Source of the DNA: Staphylococcus pragensis | Lineage (GTDB): Bacteria; Bacillota; Bacilli; Staphylococcales; Staphylococcaceae | Assembly (NCBI RefSeq): GCF_004785665.1 | Contig: NZ_SRPJ01000005.1 | Coordinates: 36,489 to 100,488 of the forward strand | Direction: 5' to 3' | DNA length: 64,000 nt | Part shown: positions 1 through 10,804 of the stretch, piece after piece | Layout of the letters: each line of letters opens with the position of its first letter | Numbering within the stretch: the first letter of the stretch is position 1 | The notes under the pieces: model-generated | Database searches by the model: none | What the model was told of the DNA's origin: nothing | What the model saw: the letters and a program-made list of their open reading frames with translations, nothing else | Translations under genes and position numbers: made by a program

Positions 1-342
1 ATTTTGTAGTAAGAAAGTAATCGCATTATTACCTTTGAAGTCTACGCCAAGTCCCGGACCAATTAAGATACTATCTGTATTTTCAATGAGCTTTGTTAAC
101 ATTTTTGTATCGTTAATATCTGTTACCATTGCTTCTGGGCAGCGTGAATGAATAGCTGCATGATTATTTGGATGTGTAGCGACTGTAATTAAACCACTGC
201 CGCTAAATACACAAGCACGAGCAGCTAACATAATAGCGCCACCTAAGTTCGCACTACCACCGATTAACAAGATTTTACCGTAATCGCCTTTATGTGTTTC
301 ATCTTTACGTTTTGGAATATTAACAGTAGTTAATGTTTCCAT
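1..342 (-). CDS. nnrD: NAD(P)H-hydrate dehydratase, N-terminal part
   Basis: The reading frame begins at ATG 342 and runs off the left edge, leaving the first 114 residues. The visible part is the glycine-rich ribokinase-like fold of ADP-dependent NAD(P)HX dehydratase (YjeF C-terminal domain), with GDYGKILLIGGSANLGGA near residues 19-36 and the family signature ILIGPGLGVDF near residue 92. The enzyme repairs hydrated NADH and NADPH. A strong ribosome binding site complementary to AGGGAGGG sits at 350-358. In several staphylococci this gene lies between gyrA and serS, often with hutH in between; here no hutH is present and serS follows directly and divergently. Confidence 0.9.
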   Translation of the reverse strand, partial: METLTTVNIPKRKDETHKGDYGKILLIGGSANLGGAIMLAARACVFSGSGLITVATHPNNHAAIHSRCPEAMVTDINDTKMLTKLIENTDSILIGPGLGVDFKGNNAITFLLQN

Positions 343-557
343 GAACAAAACCCTCCCTATCTATGAGGTCCGGACAATGTGTATATTCTTTACGTCCAAG
401 CCCCTGTTTTTACCTATATTTTCAATGTCTGAACTCTAAATCTGTAGCGAAAGATCAGCCATTTATGAGCTTTAAATACAATAGAAAATACTATACCTGC
501 TAGAGACTTTCGTCAACACTATTCTGAGAAATAATTAAAAGTCTGAATTATTGAAAA

Positions 558-571
558 TGATAGCGTTTACT
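558..571 (-). promoter_or_regulatory. cre-like CcpA operator
   Basis: Read on the minus strand this is AGTAAACGCTATCA, which fits the catabolite-responsive element consensus at all but the first base. It lies in the nnrD-serS divergent gap, upstream of the serS promoter. Binding by CcpA is inferred only. In relatives a cre would suit the histidine-ammonia-lyase gene hutH, which is missing here. Confidence 0.4.
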
Positions 572-599
572 TAAATGAAAATTTAACATTAGCAATTGC

Positions 600-628
600 T
601 TGAAAATTCTAAAAGACTTTGCTATATT
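600..628 (+). promoter_or_regulatory. serS sigma-A promoter
   Basis: TTGAAA at 600-605 and TATATT at 623-628 are separated by 17 bases, and transcription would start near 635, just before the T-box leader. Confidence 0.65.
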
Positions 629-635
629 AAAAATA

Positions 636-868
636 ACTTAATAAGTTATTGTTCGTAGGCCAAGTAACATAACACGTTAATTTCAGAGAGCTTGTGTTGA
701 GTGTGAACAAGTAATTAATGATTATGCGAATCTACCTACAATTGTGAGCAATCGGTAATAACCGTTATTTTAGTAAAGTGCAATTTAGTGCATGATCTAT
801 GTATTAAATTGTTAAATAGGGTGGCAACGCGTAGACCACGTCCCTTGTGAGGGATGTGGTCTTTTTTT
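636..868 (+). promoter_or_regulatory. T-box riboswitch, serine specific
   Basis: The leader contains the T-box signature GGGTGGCAACGCG at 819-831, followed by an intrinsic terminator (GACCACGTCCC paired with GGGATGTGGTC, then a T run ending at 868). Stem I is closed by GTAGG near 656 and CCTAC at 735-739. The specifier context GCGAATCTACC places the codon TCT (serine) at 731-733, matching the downstream serS. Uncharged tRNA-Ser should stabilise the antiterminator and let transcription enter serS. Confidence 0.93.
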
Positions 869-931
869 ATTTATTTAAAAGTAGCGACCATTCTTAATAA
901 TTTTTTCAAAAATGGGAAGGATGAATGTTAA

Positions 932-2218
<1,287 letters not shown>

Positions 2219-2252
2219 TCTAAAATTTAAATAGAGGTTTATTAAGAAAAGT

Positions 2253-2280
2253 GGCTGGGACATAATAAAATGTCTCAGCC
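2253..2280 (+). terminator. Intrinsic terminator-like hairpin after serS
   Basis: GGCTGGGACAT pairs with ATGTCTCAGCC across a short loop. The CTGGGACA word is a recurrent staphylococcal intergenic motif. Confidence 0.6.
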
Positions 2281-2347
2281 TACTTTAGCATTTTGGCAGT
2301 AGCTGACTGATTTGAAAATGTAATCAAATCTAGTCATCCTTGCCAGG

Positions 2348-2390
2348 GCGGGACAACGAAATTACTTTAATTTCTGTCCCGCTCCTTTTT
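2348..2390 (+). terminator. Terminator hairpin with T run
   Basis: GCGGGACA at 2348 pairs with TGTCCCGC at 2375-2382, with an inner GAAATTA/TAATTTC stem, followed by CTCC and six T. Confidence 0.75.
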
Positions 2391-2662
2391 TACGTCTATA
2401 AATCACTTTTTCTTGCTAAAGTAGCGCAGTAAAATATATCAAATAAGACCACTCTTATAGAGGTAACTCTACTTTGATTCTCTAAAATTCCGACATTTTA
2501 AAATACCTTAATATCAACGTTTTAACACATCTTTCAGTATAACTTCACACAACCCTACGTCTAAGACTATTGCTACTATTCAGGGCGTGTATTAGACTAA
2601 GTTTAATTACTTATAGATTCATTTTTTCTTTAATACAAAATTTAATCAAAGGGGGTACTTAG
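2391..2662. other. Intergenic region upstream of azlC
   Basis: I see no gene here. The stretch is AT-rich, without a convincing riboswitch or operator. A GGGGG ribosome binding site at 2650-2655 serves azlC. Confidence 0.4.
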
Positions 2663-3358
2663 ATGACGTCACATGTGACATTTAAACAAGGGGTTAAAGA
2701 ATGTATTCCTACATTATTAGGATATATCGGAATTGGATTGTCATTTGGAATCGTGGCGGCTTCCCAACATTTTAGTGTTTTAGAAATTCTGTTGCTATGC
2801 TTACTCGTTTACGCAGGCGCAGCACAATTTATTATTTGCGCACTTGTAATTACAGGTACACCTATGTCTGCAATTGTCTTAACGACATTAATTGTAAATT
2901 CACGTTTCTTTCTCTTATCAATGACACTCGCACCAAACTACAAAGATTACGGCTTTTGGAATCGTTTAGCCATGTCTTCCATTCTTACTGATGAAACATT
3001 TGGTGTAGCCATTACGCCTCATTTAAAAGGGGAAAAGATTAACGATCGCTGGTTACACGGTCTAAATCTCACAGCCTATACGTTTTGGGCACTCGCAAGC
3101 ATAGCAGGTGCCGTATTCGGTAAATACATTTCTAACCCAGAAATGTTTGGGCTAGACTTCGCCATCACGACCATGTTCATTTTCCTGGCAATGGCACAAT
3201 TTGAAACTATTAGAGGCTCAAAGATTAAAATATATCTCGTATTAATCGCATGCGTCATTGTGATGATGCTCATTTTAAGCTGGTTCATGCCATCATATGT
3301 CGCTATCCTTATCGCATCCACCTTTGCAGCAACACTAGGGGTGGTGATGGACCGATGA
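2663..3358 (+). CDS. azlC: AzlC family branched-chain amino acid permease, large subunit
   Basis: This 231-residue polytopic membrane protein has the AzlC signature region, with GLSFGIVAA near residue 25, LLVYAGAAQFI near 43-53 and VNSRFFLLSMTL near 80. AzlC works with the small AzlD subunit to export branched-chain amino acids, or their toxic analogues, across the cytoplasmic membrane. The start ATG 2663 has a GGGGGTA ribosome binding site 7 bases upstream. The stop overlaps the azlD start (ATGA), so the pair is translationally coupled. Substrate specificity in this organism is inferred from the family. Confidence 0.93.
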   Translation: MTSHVTFKQGVKECIPTLLGYIGIGLSFGIVAASQHFSVLEILLLCLLVYAGAAQFIICALVITGTPMSAIVLTTLIVNSRFFLLSMTLAPNYKDYGFWNRLAMSSILTDETFGVAITPHLKGEKINDRWLHGLNLTAYTFWALASIAGAVFGKYISNPEMFGLDFAITTMFIFLAMAQFETIRGSKIKIYLVLIACVIVMMLILSWFMPSYVAILIASTFAATLGVVMDR

Positions 3359-3684
3359 CAACATCTTGGCATATGTTTATCCTAATCGTCTTATGTGGAC
3401 TCGTAACCATAATCATTCGAATCCTACCATTCTTGATGATTTCACGAATACAACTCTCAGAAACCGTCATTAAATGGTTATCATTCATCCCAATCACATT
3501 GTTCACAGCACTCATCCTAGACGGCATCATCATGCAACAAGAAGGCGTTCAAGGTTACACACTTAACATCCCGTATATCATCGTAACCATCCCAACCGTC
3601 ATCATTGCACTTGTTACACGCAGTCTGACTATAACTATACTCGTCGGCATCGCACTTATTGCCGGGATACGTTTCTTCTTTTAA
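3355..3684 (+). CDS. azlD: AzlD family branched-chain amino acid transporter, small subunit
   Basis: The gene starts at ATG 3355, overlapping the azlC stop by four bases, and encodes 109 residues with about four membrane segments. The LRILPF-type signature appears as IIRILPFLMI near residue 20. AzlD is the partner of AzlC in amino acid export. A longer frame beginning at 3250 exists, but it only adds a shadow of azlC; the ATGA overlap decides the start. Confidence 0.9.
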   Translation: MTTSWHMFILIVLCGLVTIIIRILPFLMISRIQLSETVIKWLSFIPITLFTALILDGIIMQQEGVQGYTLNIPYIIVTIPTVIIALVTRSLTITILVGIALIAGIRFFF

Positions 3685-3783
3685 AAGGCAGTCCCAAATA
3701 GCTGACGATTGAAGTTATACCGACAATCAGATAAAATAAATTCAAACTAAAGTTAACGTGTAAATAAATAAAATAACATGAAA

Positions 3784-3938
3784 CCTTATTATGAGAAGCA
3801 GAGGGACTTGGCCCAAAGAAGCTTCAGCAACCGGCAACTTCACGTACGGTGCTAAAACCAACGAGACACTACTCGAATGATAAGTATTAAAGCACAACCG
3901 CTTCTTACTTCTTCTAACAAGAGTAGGAAGCGGTTTTT
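3784..3938 (+). promoter_or_regulatory. SAM-I (S-box) riboswitch with terminator
   Basis: The leader of metX carries the conserved S-box blocks: AGAGGGACTTGGCCC near 3801, GAAGC, CAGCAACCGG near 3826, and GGTGCTAAAACC near 3849, closed by TTATGAGAAG and CGAATGATAAG (P1). A terminator follows (AACCGCTTC paired with GAAGCGGTT, then T5, ending near 3938). S-adenosylmethionine binding should terminate transcription, so metX is expressed when methionine or SAM is low. Confidence 0.95.
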
Positions 3939-3958
3939 ATTTTAAAGGAGGTAATCGC

Positions 3959-4927
3959 ATGACAAATTATACCGTAGATACTTTGAACCTAGGATCTTTT
4001 ACGACAGAATCAGGAGAAACCATTGAGAATTTGCAGTTACGATACGAACATGTCGGCTATTCAGGTCAGCCACTTGTCGTGGTTTGTCATGCCCTTACAG
4101 GTAATCATTTAACCTATGGCACAGATGAACATCCAGGATGGTGGCGTGAAATCATTGATGGTGGCTACATGCCCATCTATGATTACCAATTTCTTACATT
4201 TAACGTTATCGGTAGTCCATTCGGTTCTAGTTCGCCATTAACGGATCCACATTTTCCAAAGCAATTAACCCTAAGAGATATAGTTAAAGCTATTGAAAAG
4301 GGCATTCAGGCACTCGGCTTCGATAGAATTAATATCTTAATCGGGGGCAGTCTTGGTGGTATGCAAGCGATGGAATTGCTCTATAACAACCAATTTCAAA
4401 TAGATAAAGCAGTCATCTTAGCTGCTACGGACAAAACATCGTCATATAGTCGTGCCTTTAATGAAATTGCACGTGAAGCCATTCAGTTAGGTGGCAAAGA
4501 AGGTTTGAGTATCGCACGCCAACTTGGCTTTCTTACTTATCGCTCCTCTAAAAGTTACGATCAACGTTTTACGCCAGATGAGGTGGTTACTTATCAACGC
4601 TACCAAGGCGACAAATTTAAAGAAAGCTACGATTTAACATGTTATTTAACTATGTTAAATGTATTAGATAGTCATAATTTAGATCGAGGTCGTGATGATG
4701 TTGATGAAGTGTTGCAGTCTTTAGATACGAAAGTCTTAACAATGGGCTTTACAGACGATTTACTCTATCCAGATGATCAAGTAAGAGCAGTAGGGGAGCG
4801 GTTTAAATATCATCGTCACTTCTTTGTGCCAGATAATGTCGGCCATGATGGTTTCCTATTAAACTTTAATGACTGGGCGCCAAAACTCTATCATTTCTTA
4901 AAGGTCACTCATTTCAAACGTAAATAA
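3959..4927 (+). CDS. metX: Homoserine O-acetyltransferase
   Basis: This 322-residue alpha/beta hydrolase-fold enzyme acetylates homoserine from acetyl-CoA in the first committed step of methionine synthesis. The nucleophile elbow is GGSLGGMQAME near residues 129-139, with the serine in GGSLGG. The oxyanion region is HALTGN near residue 44, the aspartate lies in DLLYP near 265 and the histidine in NVGHDG near 298. An AAAGGAGG ribosome binding site lies just before ATG 3959. The SAM-I riboswitch in the leader fits methionine control. The gene is followed by yybS without an obvious strong terminator. Confidence 0.96.
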   Translation: MTNYTVDTLNLGSFTTESGETIENLQLRYEHVGYSGQPLVVVCHALTGNHLTYGTDEHPGWWREIIDGGYMPIYDYQFLTFNVIGSPFGSSSPLTDPHFPKQLTLRDIVKAIEKGIQALGFDRINILIGGSLGGMQAMELLYNNQFQIDKAVILAATDKTSSYSRAFNEIAREAIQLGGKEGLSIARQLGFLTYRSSKSYDQRFTPDEVVTYQRYQGDKFKESYDLTCYLTMLNVLDSHNLDRGRDDVDEVLQSLDTKVLTMGFTDDLLYPDDQVRAVGERFKYHRHFFVPDNVGHDGFLLNFNDWAPKLYHFLKVTHFKRK

Positions 4928-5027
4928 TGGGAAAGACTTCTAATAAGAAGCATTCGCGCTATTTGTTTTAATCTTCCATAGAGGTTAAAATAGAGGTTAT
5001 AGTCAAAAAAGTATAGGAGTGGCGAAT

Positions 5028-5939
5028 GTGTTTTCAAAAGTACATCCTAAAGCAACCATTCTAGGAACGTTAGCACTTGTGGTTGTTGCTTTAGTAACGT
5101 ATGTATTACCAGTTCTTGGTTTAATATTATGTCTATTCGCTACCATTCCCGGTGTGATTCTATGGAACAAATCGATACCATCGTTTGGAATTGGAGCTTT
5201 AGTAACCGTAATCTTAACCACTTTATTAGGTAATACGTTCGTATTAAGTGCCATGATTTTAGTTTTATTATTTAGTTTCGTAATTGGCCAATTATTAAAA
5301 GAACGTGCTTCTAAAGAACGTATCTTATATATAGCCACAGCTTATTTAAGTATATTTACTTTAGTCGCAATGATGTTATTACAAGTATTTAAAAAAATTC
5401 CAAGTGCCTCAACACTAATTAAACCATTTAAAGATACAATGCATGAAGCGATTGTAACCGCAGGCGTGGAATCAGATTATAAAACGATTTTAGAAGAAGG
5501 CTTCCGACAAATGTCAGTTCAACTTCCAAGTTTTATCATCATTTTAATTTTTATTTTTGTTTTAATTAATCTAATTATTACATTTCCAATTCTTCGTAAA
5601 TTTAAAGTAGCAACACCTATTTTTAAACCGCTATTTGCTTGGCAAATGAATCGTTCATTACTATGGATATATATGGTTGTATTGCTATGTGTCATGGTGG
5701 CAACTGAACCAAGTATTTTCCAAAGTATCGTGTTAAATTTCGAAGTTGTGTTATCATTATTGATGTATATCCAAGGATTGAGCTTGATTCATTTCTTTGG
5801 TAAAGCAAGACGTATGCCAGACGGTGTTTCAATATTATTAATGGTCGTGGGGACAATTATAACGCCATTTACACATATTGTTTCATTACTTGGGGTACTT
5901 GATTTAGGAATTAATTTAAAACGAATGATTAAAAAATGA
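5028..5939 (+). CDS. yybS: YybS family (DUF2232) membrane protein
   Basis: This protein of about 303 residues has around eight membrane segments and matches the DUF2232/YybS family, which in Firmicutes sits directly before gdpP and rplI. Its biochemical role is not established. GTG 5028 is preferred because AGGAGTGG (5016-5022) lies at the right distance; the in-frame GTG 5019 overlaps that ribosome binding site. It is very hydrophobic throughout, with a central charged loop (about residues 85-160) and a basic tail ending KRMIKK. The next gene, gdpP, starts 27 bases later, so they are probably one operon. Confidence 0.85.
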   Translation: MFSKVHPKATILGTLALVVVALVTYVLPVLGLILCLFATIPGVILWNKSIPSFGIGALVTVILTTLLGNTFVLSAMILVLLFSFVIGQLLKERASKERILYIATAYLSIFTLVAMMLLQVFKKIPSASTLIKPFKDTMHEAIVTAGVESDYKTILEEGFRQMSVQLPSFIIILIFIFVLINLIITFPILRKFKVATPIFKPLFAWQMNRSLLWIYMVVLLCVMVATEPSIFQSIVLNFEVVLSLLMYIQGLSLIHFFGKARRMPDGVSILLMVVGTIITPFTHIVSLLGVLDLGINLKRMIKK

Positions 5940-5966
5940 CTTTAAAAAGCGAATAGAGGTGGAACA

Positions 5967-7934
5967 ATGAACCGTCAATCCACTAAAAAGGCATTAATGA
6001 TACCTTACATTTTAATGGTACTTACTGCGATAGCACTTGTTGTCGTATGGTTTATTTTTAAGCCATTAGTCGCAACGATTGCGGCTGCAATCTTAGCAGT
6101 CGTGATTATTATCAGTATCGTCTTAGTAAGACAAGCCTTATTAAAAATGGATAATTATGTGGATAACTTGAGTGGTCATGTGTCGGCAGGAAGTAATAAA
6201 GCAATTAAGCGTATGCCGATTGGTTTGGTTGTTCTTGATGAGGACAATCATATTGAATGGATTAACCAATACATGTCTGAACACTTAGAAACAAATGTCA
6301 TTTCAGAACCAGTTAATGAAGTGTTTCCTAACATTTTAAAGCAACTTGAAAAGGTTCAAGAAATTGAAATCGAACATGGTCAATATCATTATCATGTACG
6401 TCATTCTGAAGAAGAGAATTGTTTATACTTCTTCGATATTACTGAACAAGTACATACAAATGAATTGTACGAAGAATCGAAACCAATTATTGCAACGCTT
6501 TTCCTAGATAACTACGATGAAATCACGCAAAATATGAACGATACACAACGTTCTGAGATTAACTCAATGGTGACGCGTGTCATTAGTCGTTGGGCTTCTG
6601 AGTATAATATCTATTTCAAACGTTATAATTCAGATCAATTTGTTGCTTACTTAAATCAAAAGATTTTAGCTGAAATTGAAGAATCTAACTTTGAAATTCT
6701 CAGTCAGTTACGTGAAAAGAGTGTCGGTTACCGCGCTCAATTAACACTAAGTATTGGGGTCGGGGAAGGCACTGAGAACTTAATCGATCTTGGTGAACTA
6801 TCTCAATCAGGTCTTGATTTAGCATTAGGACGTGGTGGGGACCAAGTCGCTATTAAGAATATGAACGGTAATGTCCGCTTCTACGGCGGTAAGACTGACC
6901 CGATGGAGAAACGTACTCGTGTAAGAGCGCGTGTTATCTCTCATGCATTAAAAGATATCTTAACTGAAGGCGATAAAGTGATTATTATGGGGCATAAACG
7001 TCCTGACTTAGATGCGATTGGTGCCGCAATTGGTGTTTCTCGTTTCGCACTAATGAATAATTTAGAAGCCTACGTTGTATTAAATGAAGAAGATATCGAT
7101 CCAACGTTACGTCGTGTGATGGATGAAATCGATAAGAAACCCGAGTTGAAAGAACGTTTCGTAACGTCTGATGAGGCTTGGGATATGATGACATCTAAAA
7201 CCACGATTGTAGTCGTAGATACGCATAAACCTGAAATGGTTTTAGATGAAAATATTCTAAATAAAGCAAACCGTAAAGTGGTTATTGACCACCATAGACG
7301 TGGCGAAAGCTTTATTTCAAACCCATTATTGGTATATATGGAACCATACGCAAGTTCGACTGCCGAACTTGTGACTGAGTTACTTGAATATCAACCAACT
7401 GAACAACGCTTAACACGTTTAGAATCTACAGTAATGTACGCAGGTATCATCGTAGATACACGTAACTTTACATTGCGTACGGGTTCAAGAACATTTGATG
7501 CGGCAAGTTACTTACGTGCTCACGGCGCAGATACTATCTTGACGCAACACTTCTTAAAAGATGATGTTGATACGTATATTAATCGTTCAGAATTGATTAG
7601 AACGGTCGAAGTTCAAGATAACGGCATTGCGATTGCCCATGGTTCTGACGAAAAAATTTATCATCCCGTTACAGTTGCACAAGCTGCGGATGAGTTGTTA
7701 AGTTTAGAAGGTATTGAAGCTTCATATGTTGTGGCGAAACGTGAAGATGATTTAATTGGTATCTCTGCACGTTCATTAGGTTCTATCAATGTTCAATTAA
7801 CGATGGAAGCATTAGGTGGCGGTGGTCACTTAACGAATGCAGCGACACAACTTAAAGGCTTTACAATTGAAGAAGCAATTAATCGTTTACAACAAGCAAT
7901 TACTGAACAAATGAGTAGGAGTGAAGACGCATGA
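5967..7934 (+). CDS. gdpP: c-di-AMP phosphodiesterase GdpP
   Basis: This is a 655-residue membrane-bound hydrolase of cyclic di-AMP. Two N-terminal membrane helices (about residues 10-52) are followed by a degenerate PAS domain (near 80-150), a degenerate GGDEF domain (about 170-300) and the catalytic DHH/DHHA1 module. Catalytic motifs are visible: [11 protein letters not shown] near 343, VVVDTHKP near 413, VIDHHRRG near 438 and [11 protein letters not shown] near 616. Loss of this enzyme raises c-di-AMP and affects beta-lactam tolerance in staphylococci (known of the family). The stop overlaps the rplI start by four bases. I see no lesion. Confidence 0.97.
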   Translation: MNRQSTKKALMIPYILMVLTAIALVVVWFIFKPLVATIAAAILAVVIIISIVLVRQALLKMDNYVDNLSGHVSAGSNKAIKRMPIGLVVLDEDNHIEWINQYMSEHLETNVISEPVNEVFPNILKQLEKVQEIEIEHGQYHYHVRHSEEENCLYFFDITEQVHTNELYEESKPIIATLFLDNYDEITQNMNDTQRSEINSMVTRVISRWASEYNIYFKRYNSDQFVAYLNQKILAEIEESNFEILSQLREKSVGYRAQLTLSIGVGEGTENLIDLGELSQSGLDLALGRGGDQVAIKNMNGNVRFYGGKTDPMEKRTRVRARVISHALKDILTEGDKVIIMGHKRPDLDAIGAAIGVSRFALMNNLEAYVVLNEEDIDPTLRRVMDEIDKKPELKERFVTSDEAWDMMTSKTTIVVVDTHKPEMVLDENILNKANRKVVIDHHRRGESFISNPLLVYMEPYASSTAELVTELLEYQPTEQRLTRLESTVMYAGIIVDTRNFTLRTGSRTFDAASYLRAHGADTILTQHFLKDDVDTYINRSELIRTVEVQDNGIAIAHGSDEKIYHPVTVAQAADELLSLEGIEASYVVAKREDDLIGISARSLGSINVQLTMEALGGGGHLTNAATQLKGFTIEEAINRLQQAITEQMSRSEDA

Positions 7935-8377
7935 AAGTAATATTCACACAAGATGTTAAAGGTAAAGGTAAAAAAGGTGAAGTTAAAGACGTGCCAGTAG
8001 GTTACGCTAATAACTTTTTATTAAAAAATAACTATGCTGTTGAGGCAACTCCAGGTAATTTAAAACAATTGGAACAACAAAATAAACGTGCTGAAGCGGA
8101 TAGACAACAAGAGATTGATGACGCGAAAGCATTAAAAGCTAAATTAGAAGAAATTGAAGTTGAAGTAAGTGCGAAAACAGGCGAAGGCGGTAAGTTGTTT
8201 GGTTCTGTAAGTACTAAGCAAATTGCTGAGGCACTTAAAGCACAACATGATATCAAGATTGACAAACGTAAAATGGATTTACCTCACGGTATCCACGCGT
8301 TAGGTTATACAAATGTTCCTGTAAAATTAGACAAAGAGGTTGAAGGAACTATTCGTGTTCATACAGTAGAGAAATAA
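7931..8377 (+). CDS. rplI: 50S ribosomal protein L9
   Basis: The 148-residue protein has the L9 N-terminal signature [20 protein letters not shown] (residues 11-30), a long connecting helix and a C-terminal rRNA-binding domain. It is part of the large ribosomal subunit near the L1 stalk. ATG 7931 overlaps the end of gdpP (ATGA), giving coupled translation in the conserved yybS-gdpP-rplI unit. The gene is followed by a large imperfect palindrome that may fold in the transcript. Confidence 0.97.
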   Translation: MKVIFTQDVKGKGKKGEVKDVPVGYANNFLLKNNYAVEATPGNLKQLEQQNKRAEADRQQEIDDAKALKAKLEEIEVEVSAKTGEGGKLFGSVSTKQIAEALKAQHDIKIDKRKMDLPHGIHALGYTNVPVKLDKEVEGTIRVHTVEK

Positions 8378-8385
8378 TACTTCTT

Positions 8386-8560
8386 CAAATACTTTCCTAG
8401 CGGAAAGAAATTTTGTAGGTTGGTTTTTAACTTCGCTTAAGTTGAGACGCTTGCCTAGGGGGCTGGGTCGAGCCTTGGTCTCGACACTCATCCTGCTCCC
8501 TCAGGCGTCGCTCAACTACGCTACGTTAGCCAACCACAAAATTTCTCTTTTCTAAAAAAG
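8386..8560. repeat. Dispersed imperfect palindrome, copy 1
   Basis: The outer arms GAAATTTTGTAGGTTGG and CCAACCACAAAATTTC (8406 and 8531 regions) pair around a GC-richer core containing GGGCTGGGTCGAGCC and GACGCCTGAGG-type words on the opposite strand. The core matches the copy near 32035-32148, in opposite orientation. No coding potential is seen. Confidence 0.6.
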
Positions 8561-8684
8561 AATTTATTACTTTATCATAAGTGGAATTACTCAAAATTGT
8601 AATTTTAGAAACAGAGTTATTATCTAACTTACGTATTCATATATTTTATTAAGAAATTCTAATTAGAAACTTTTATCTTATTCA

Positions 8685-8800
8685 GTTAGCTTCGCTTTCC
8701 GTGGATACAGTCTCAGCCAGAATTACCTCACAGATAAGTCTGTGGGTAATTCTAAGGTCTTCGACTTGTATTGTTTCCACAGGAGTCTCGCTACTTTATT
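8685..8800. repeat. Dispersed imperfect palindrome, copy 2
   Basis: GTGGATACAG and CTTGTATTGTTTCCAC flank an inner palindrome AGAATTACC...GGTAATTCT with an ACAGATAAGTCTGT top. It resembles the other repeats in plan (long stem, GC-rich top) but has a different core. Confidence 0.5.
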
Positions 8801-8922
8801 CGATATGTTTCTAAAAGAATTTCTAATATTCTTATATAAAGTAAATGATTTTAGAATCTAAACTAATCAAGGCATTAGTATGTTAAGGAATTAAATTTTT
8901 ATAGATTAAGATAGACAACGAA

Positions 8923-9012
8923 TGATGTTGTACGACTCTTGGTGGAAAAGAAAGAGCTTAAGACTACAGGCTTAAGCCTTTCCCGCAAGAAAACGTCACA
9001 ACAGAATGAGTG
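8923..9012. repeat. Dispersed imperfect palindrome, copy 3
   Basis: The ends ACGAATGATGTTGTACGAC and CACAACAGAATGAGTGAATG enclose GGAAAAGAAAGAGCTTAAG and GCCTTTCCCGCAAG. The core matches the reverse complement of 17966-18060, and the ends match 32035-32148. Confidence 0.6.
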
Positions 9013-9116
9013 AATGATTATAAGAAATAATCAAAGTAAGAATTAAAATATAATTGAACAATGTTGCACTGTATTTGTGAAATTTGAGATGGATTGATTT
9101 AGAGGTGTGATGATTG

Positions 9117-10517
9117 ATGGATAATATGTATGATCAAAAACAAATGCCCCATAATAATGAAGCTGAACAATCTGTCTTAGGTGCAATTATTTTAGATCCA
9201 CAATTAATTGGAACGACTCAGGAGGCCCTACTTCCTGAGTCATTTTATCGAGGCGCCCACCAACATATCTTCAGAGCAATGATGAACTTGAATGAAGATA
9301 GTAGCGAAATTGATGTTGTTACGTTAATGGATCAATTAACGAAAGAAGGTACATTAAGTGAAGCTGGTGGTCCTCAATATTTAGCGGAACTCTCTAATAA
9401 TGTACCGACGACACGAAACATTCAGTATTATACGAATATCGTTGCTAATTTGGCATTAAAACGTAGATTAATTCAAACAGCGGATAGTATCGCCAATGAT
9501 GGTTATAATAATGAACTAGAATTAGATGCAATTCTAAGTGATGCAGAGCGACGTATACTTGAGTTATCCGCTAACCGTCAAAGCGATGGTTTCAAGGACA
9601 TTAGAGATGTTCTAGGACAAGTATATGAAACGGCAGAGGAACTTGACCAAAACAGTGGCCAGACGCCTGGTATTCCTACAGGGTATCGTGATTTAGACCA
9701 AATGACGGCAGGATTTAACCGTAATGATTTAATCATTTTAGCGGCACGTCCTTCGGTAGGTAAGACTGCCTTCGCTCTTAATATTGCTCAAAAGGTAGCG
9801 ACGCATGAGGATAACTACACTGTGGGCATCTTCTCGCTTGAGATGGGTGCAGACCAATTAGCGACGCGTATGATTTGTAGTTCTGGGAATGTAGATTCAA
9901 ACCGTTTAAGAACAGGTACAATGACGGAAGAAGACTGGAATCGTTTTACGATTGCAGTTGGTAAGTTATCTCGTACGAAGATATTTATTGATGACACACC
10001 AGGTATTCGAATTACAGATTTACGTTCTAAATGTCGTCGTTTAAAACAAGAACATGGTTTAGACATGATTGTGATTGACTATTTACAATTGATTCAAGGT
10101 AGTGGGTCACGCTTTTCAGATAACCGTCAACAAGAGGTTTCGGAAATTTCACGTACGTTAAAAGCGATTGCGCGTGAATTAGAATGTCCGGTTATTGCTT
10201 TAAGTCAGTTATCTCGTGGTGTAGAACAACGTCAGGATAAACGTCCGATGATGAGTGATATTCGTGAATCTGGATCTATCGAGCAAGATGCGGATATTGT
10301 TGCATTCTTATACCGTGACGATTATTATAATCGTGGTGAAGGCGAAGATGACGATGATAGTACAGATTTCGAACCGCCATCTAATGATGATAATGGGGAA
10401 ATTGAAATTATCATTGCTAAGCAACGTAATGGCCCAACTGGAACCGTGAAACTACACTTTATGAAACAATACAATAAATTTACAGATATTGATTATGCTC
10501 ATGCTGAAATGACATAA
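9117..10517 (+). CDS. dnaB: Replicative DNA helicase (DnaB-type, called DnaC in some Gram-positives)
   Basis: This 466-residue hexameric helicase unwinds DNA ahead of the replication fork. The N-terminal DnaB domain (about 10-110, starting NNEAEQSVLGAIILDP) is followed by the RecA-like domain with Walker A ARPSVGKTAF near residue 205, Walker B MIVIDYLQLI near 320 and ESGSIEQDADIV near 385. ATG 9117 is chosen because AGAGGTG at 9101-9107 is correctly spaced; TTG 9114 is an in-frame alternative three bases upstream. An acidic insert (GEGEDDDDSTDFEP) lies near the C terminus. A terminator follows. Confidence 0.96.
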   Translation: MDNMYDQKQMPHNNEAEQSVLGAIILDPQLIGTTQEALLPESFYRGAHQHIFRAMMNLNEDSSEIDVVTLMDQLTKEGTLSEAGGPQYLAELSNNVPTTRNIQYYTNIVANLALKRRLIQTADSIANDGYNNELELDAILSDAERRILELSANRQSDGFKDIRDVLGQVYETAEELDQNSGQTPGIPTGYRDLDQMTAGFNRNDLIILAARPSVGKTAFALNIAQKVATHEDNYTVGIFSLEMGADQLATRMICSSGNVDSNRLRTGTMTEEDWNRFTIAVGKLSRTKIFIDDTPGIRITDLRSKCRRLKQEHGLDMIVIDYLQLIQGSGSRFSDNRQQEVSEISRTLKAIARELECPVIALSQLSRGVEQRQDKRPMMSDIRESGSIEQDADIVAFLYRDDYYNRGEGEDDDDSTDFEPPSNDDNGEIEIIIAKQRNGPTGTVKLHFMKQYNKFTDIDYAHAEMT

Positions 10518-10539
10518 TAAATTAAAAAATATTTTTACC

Positions 10540-10582
10540 GTACATTTTTTATTAATTATAATTCAATGTACGGTTTTTATTT
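10540..10582 (+). terminator. Terminator after dnaB
   Basis: ACCGTACATT and AATGTACGGT form a stem around an AT-rich loop, followed by a T-rich tail. Confidence 0.8.
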
Positions 10583-10804
10583 TGTTTAGACCTAATCACA
10601 TTTTTTGAAGTATGTGTTCTTCATTTTGAAAAATGTGCTATGAAATGTTGATATTACAGGAACTTTCAAAGTTTATCGATTAAATTCATTTTCAAAAAGA
10701 GAAGTGATAAGTGTAAAACTCAACGTTCGATTTTTATTTGCATTATGAGGTTCGTATTGATAGAATACTTAATGGTTAATTGAGAAAACTTTGGAGGTGC
10801 TCAC

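Noticed and set aside
3076..3533. Two minus-strand frames opposite azlCD
   Set aside because: Both are shadows of well-supported membrane genes and have no ribosome binding site.
5019..5027. GTG 5019 as yybS start
   Set aside because: It overlaps the ribosome binding site that serves GTG 5028.
10583..10804. Purine riboswitch before purA
   Set aside because: No conserved loop pair of the purine aptamer could be found, and there is no terminator before the start.
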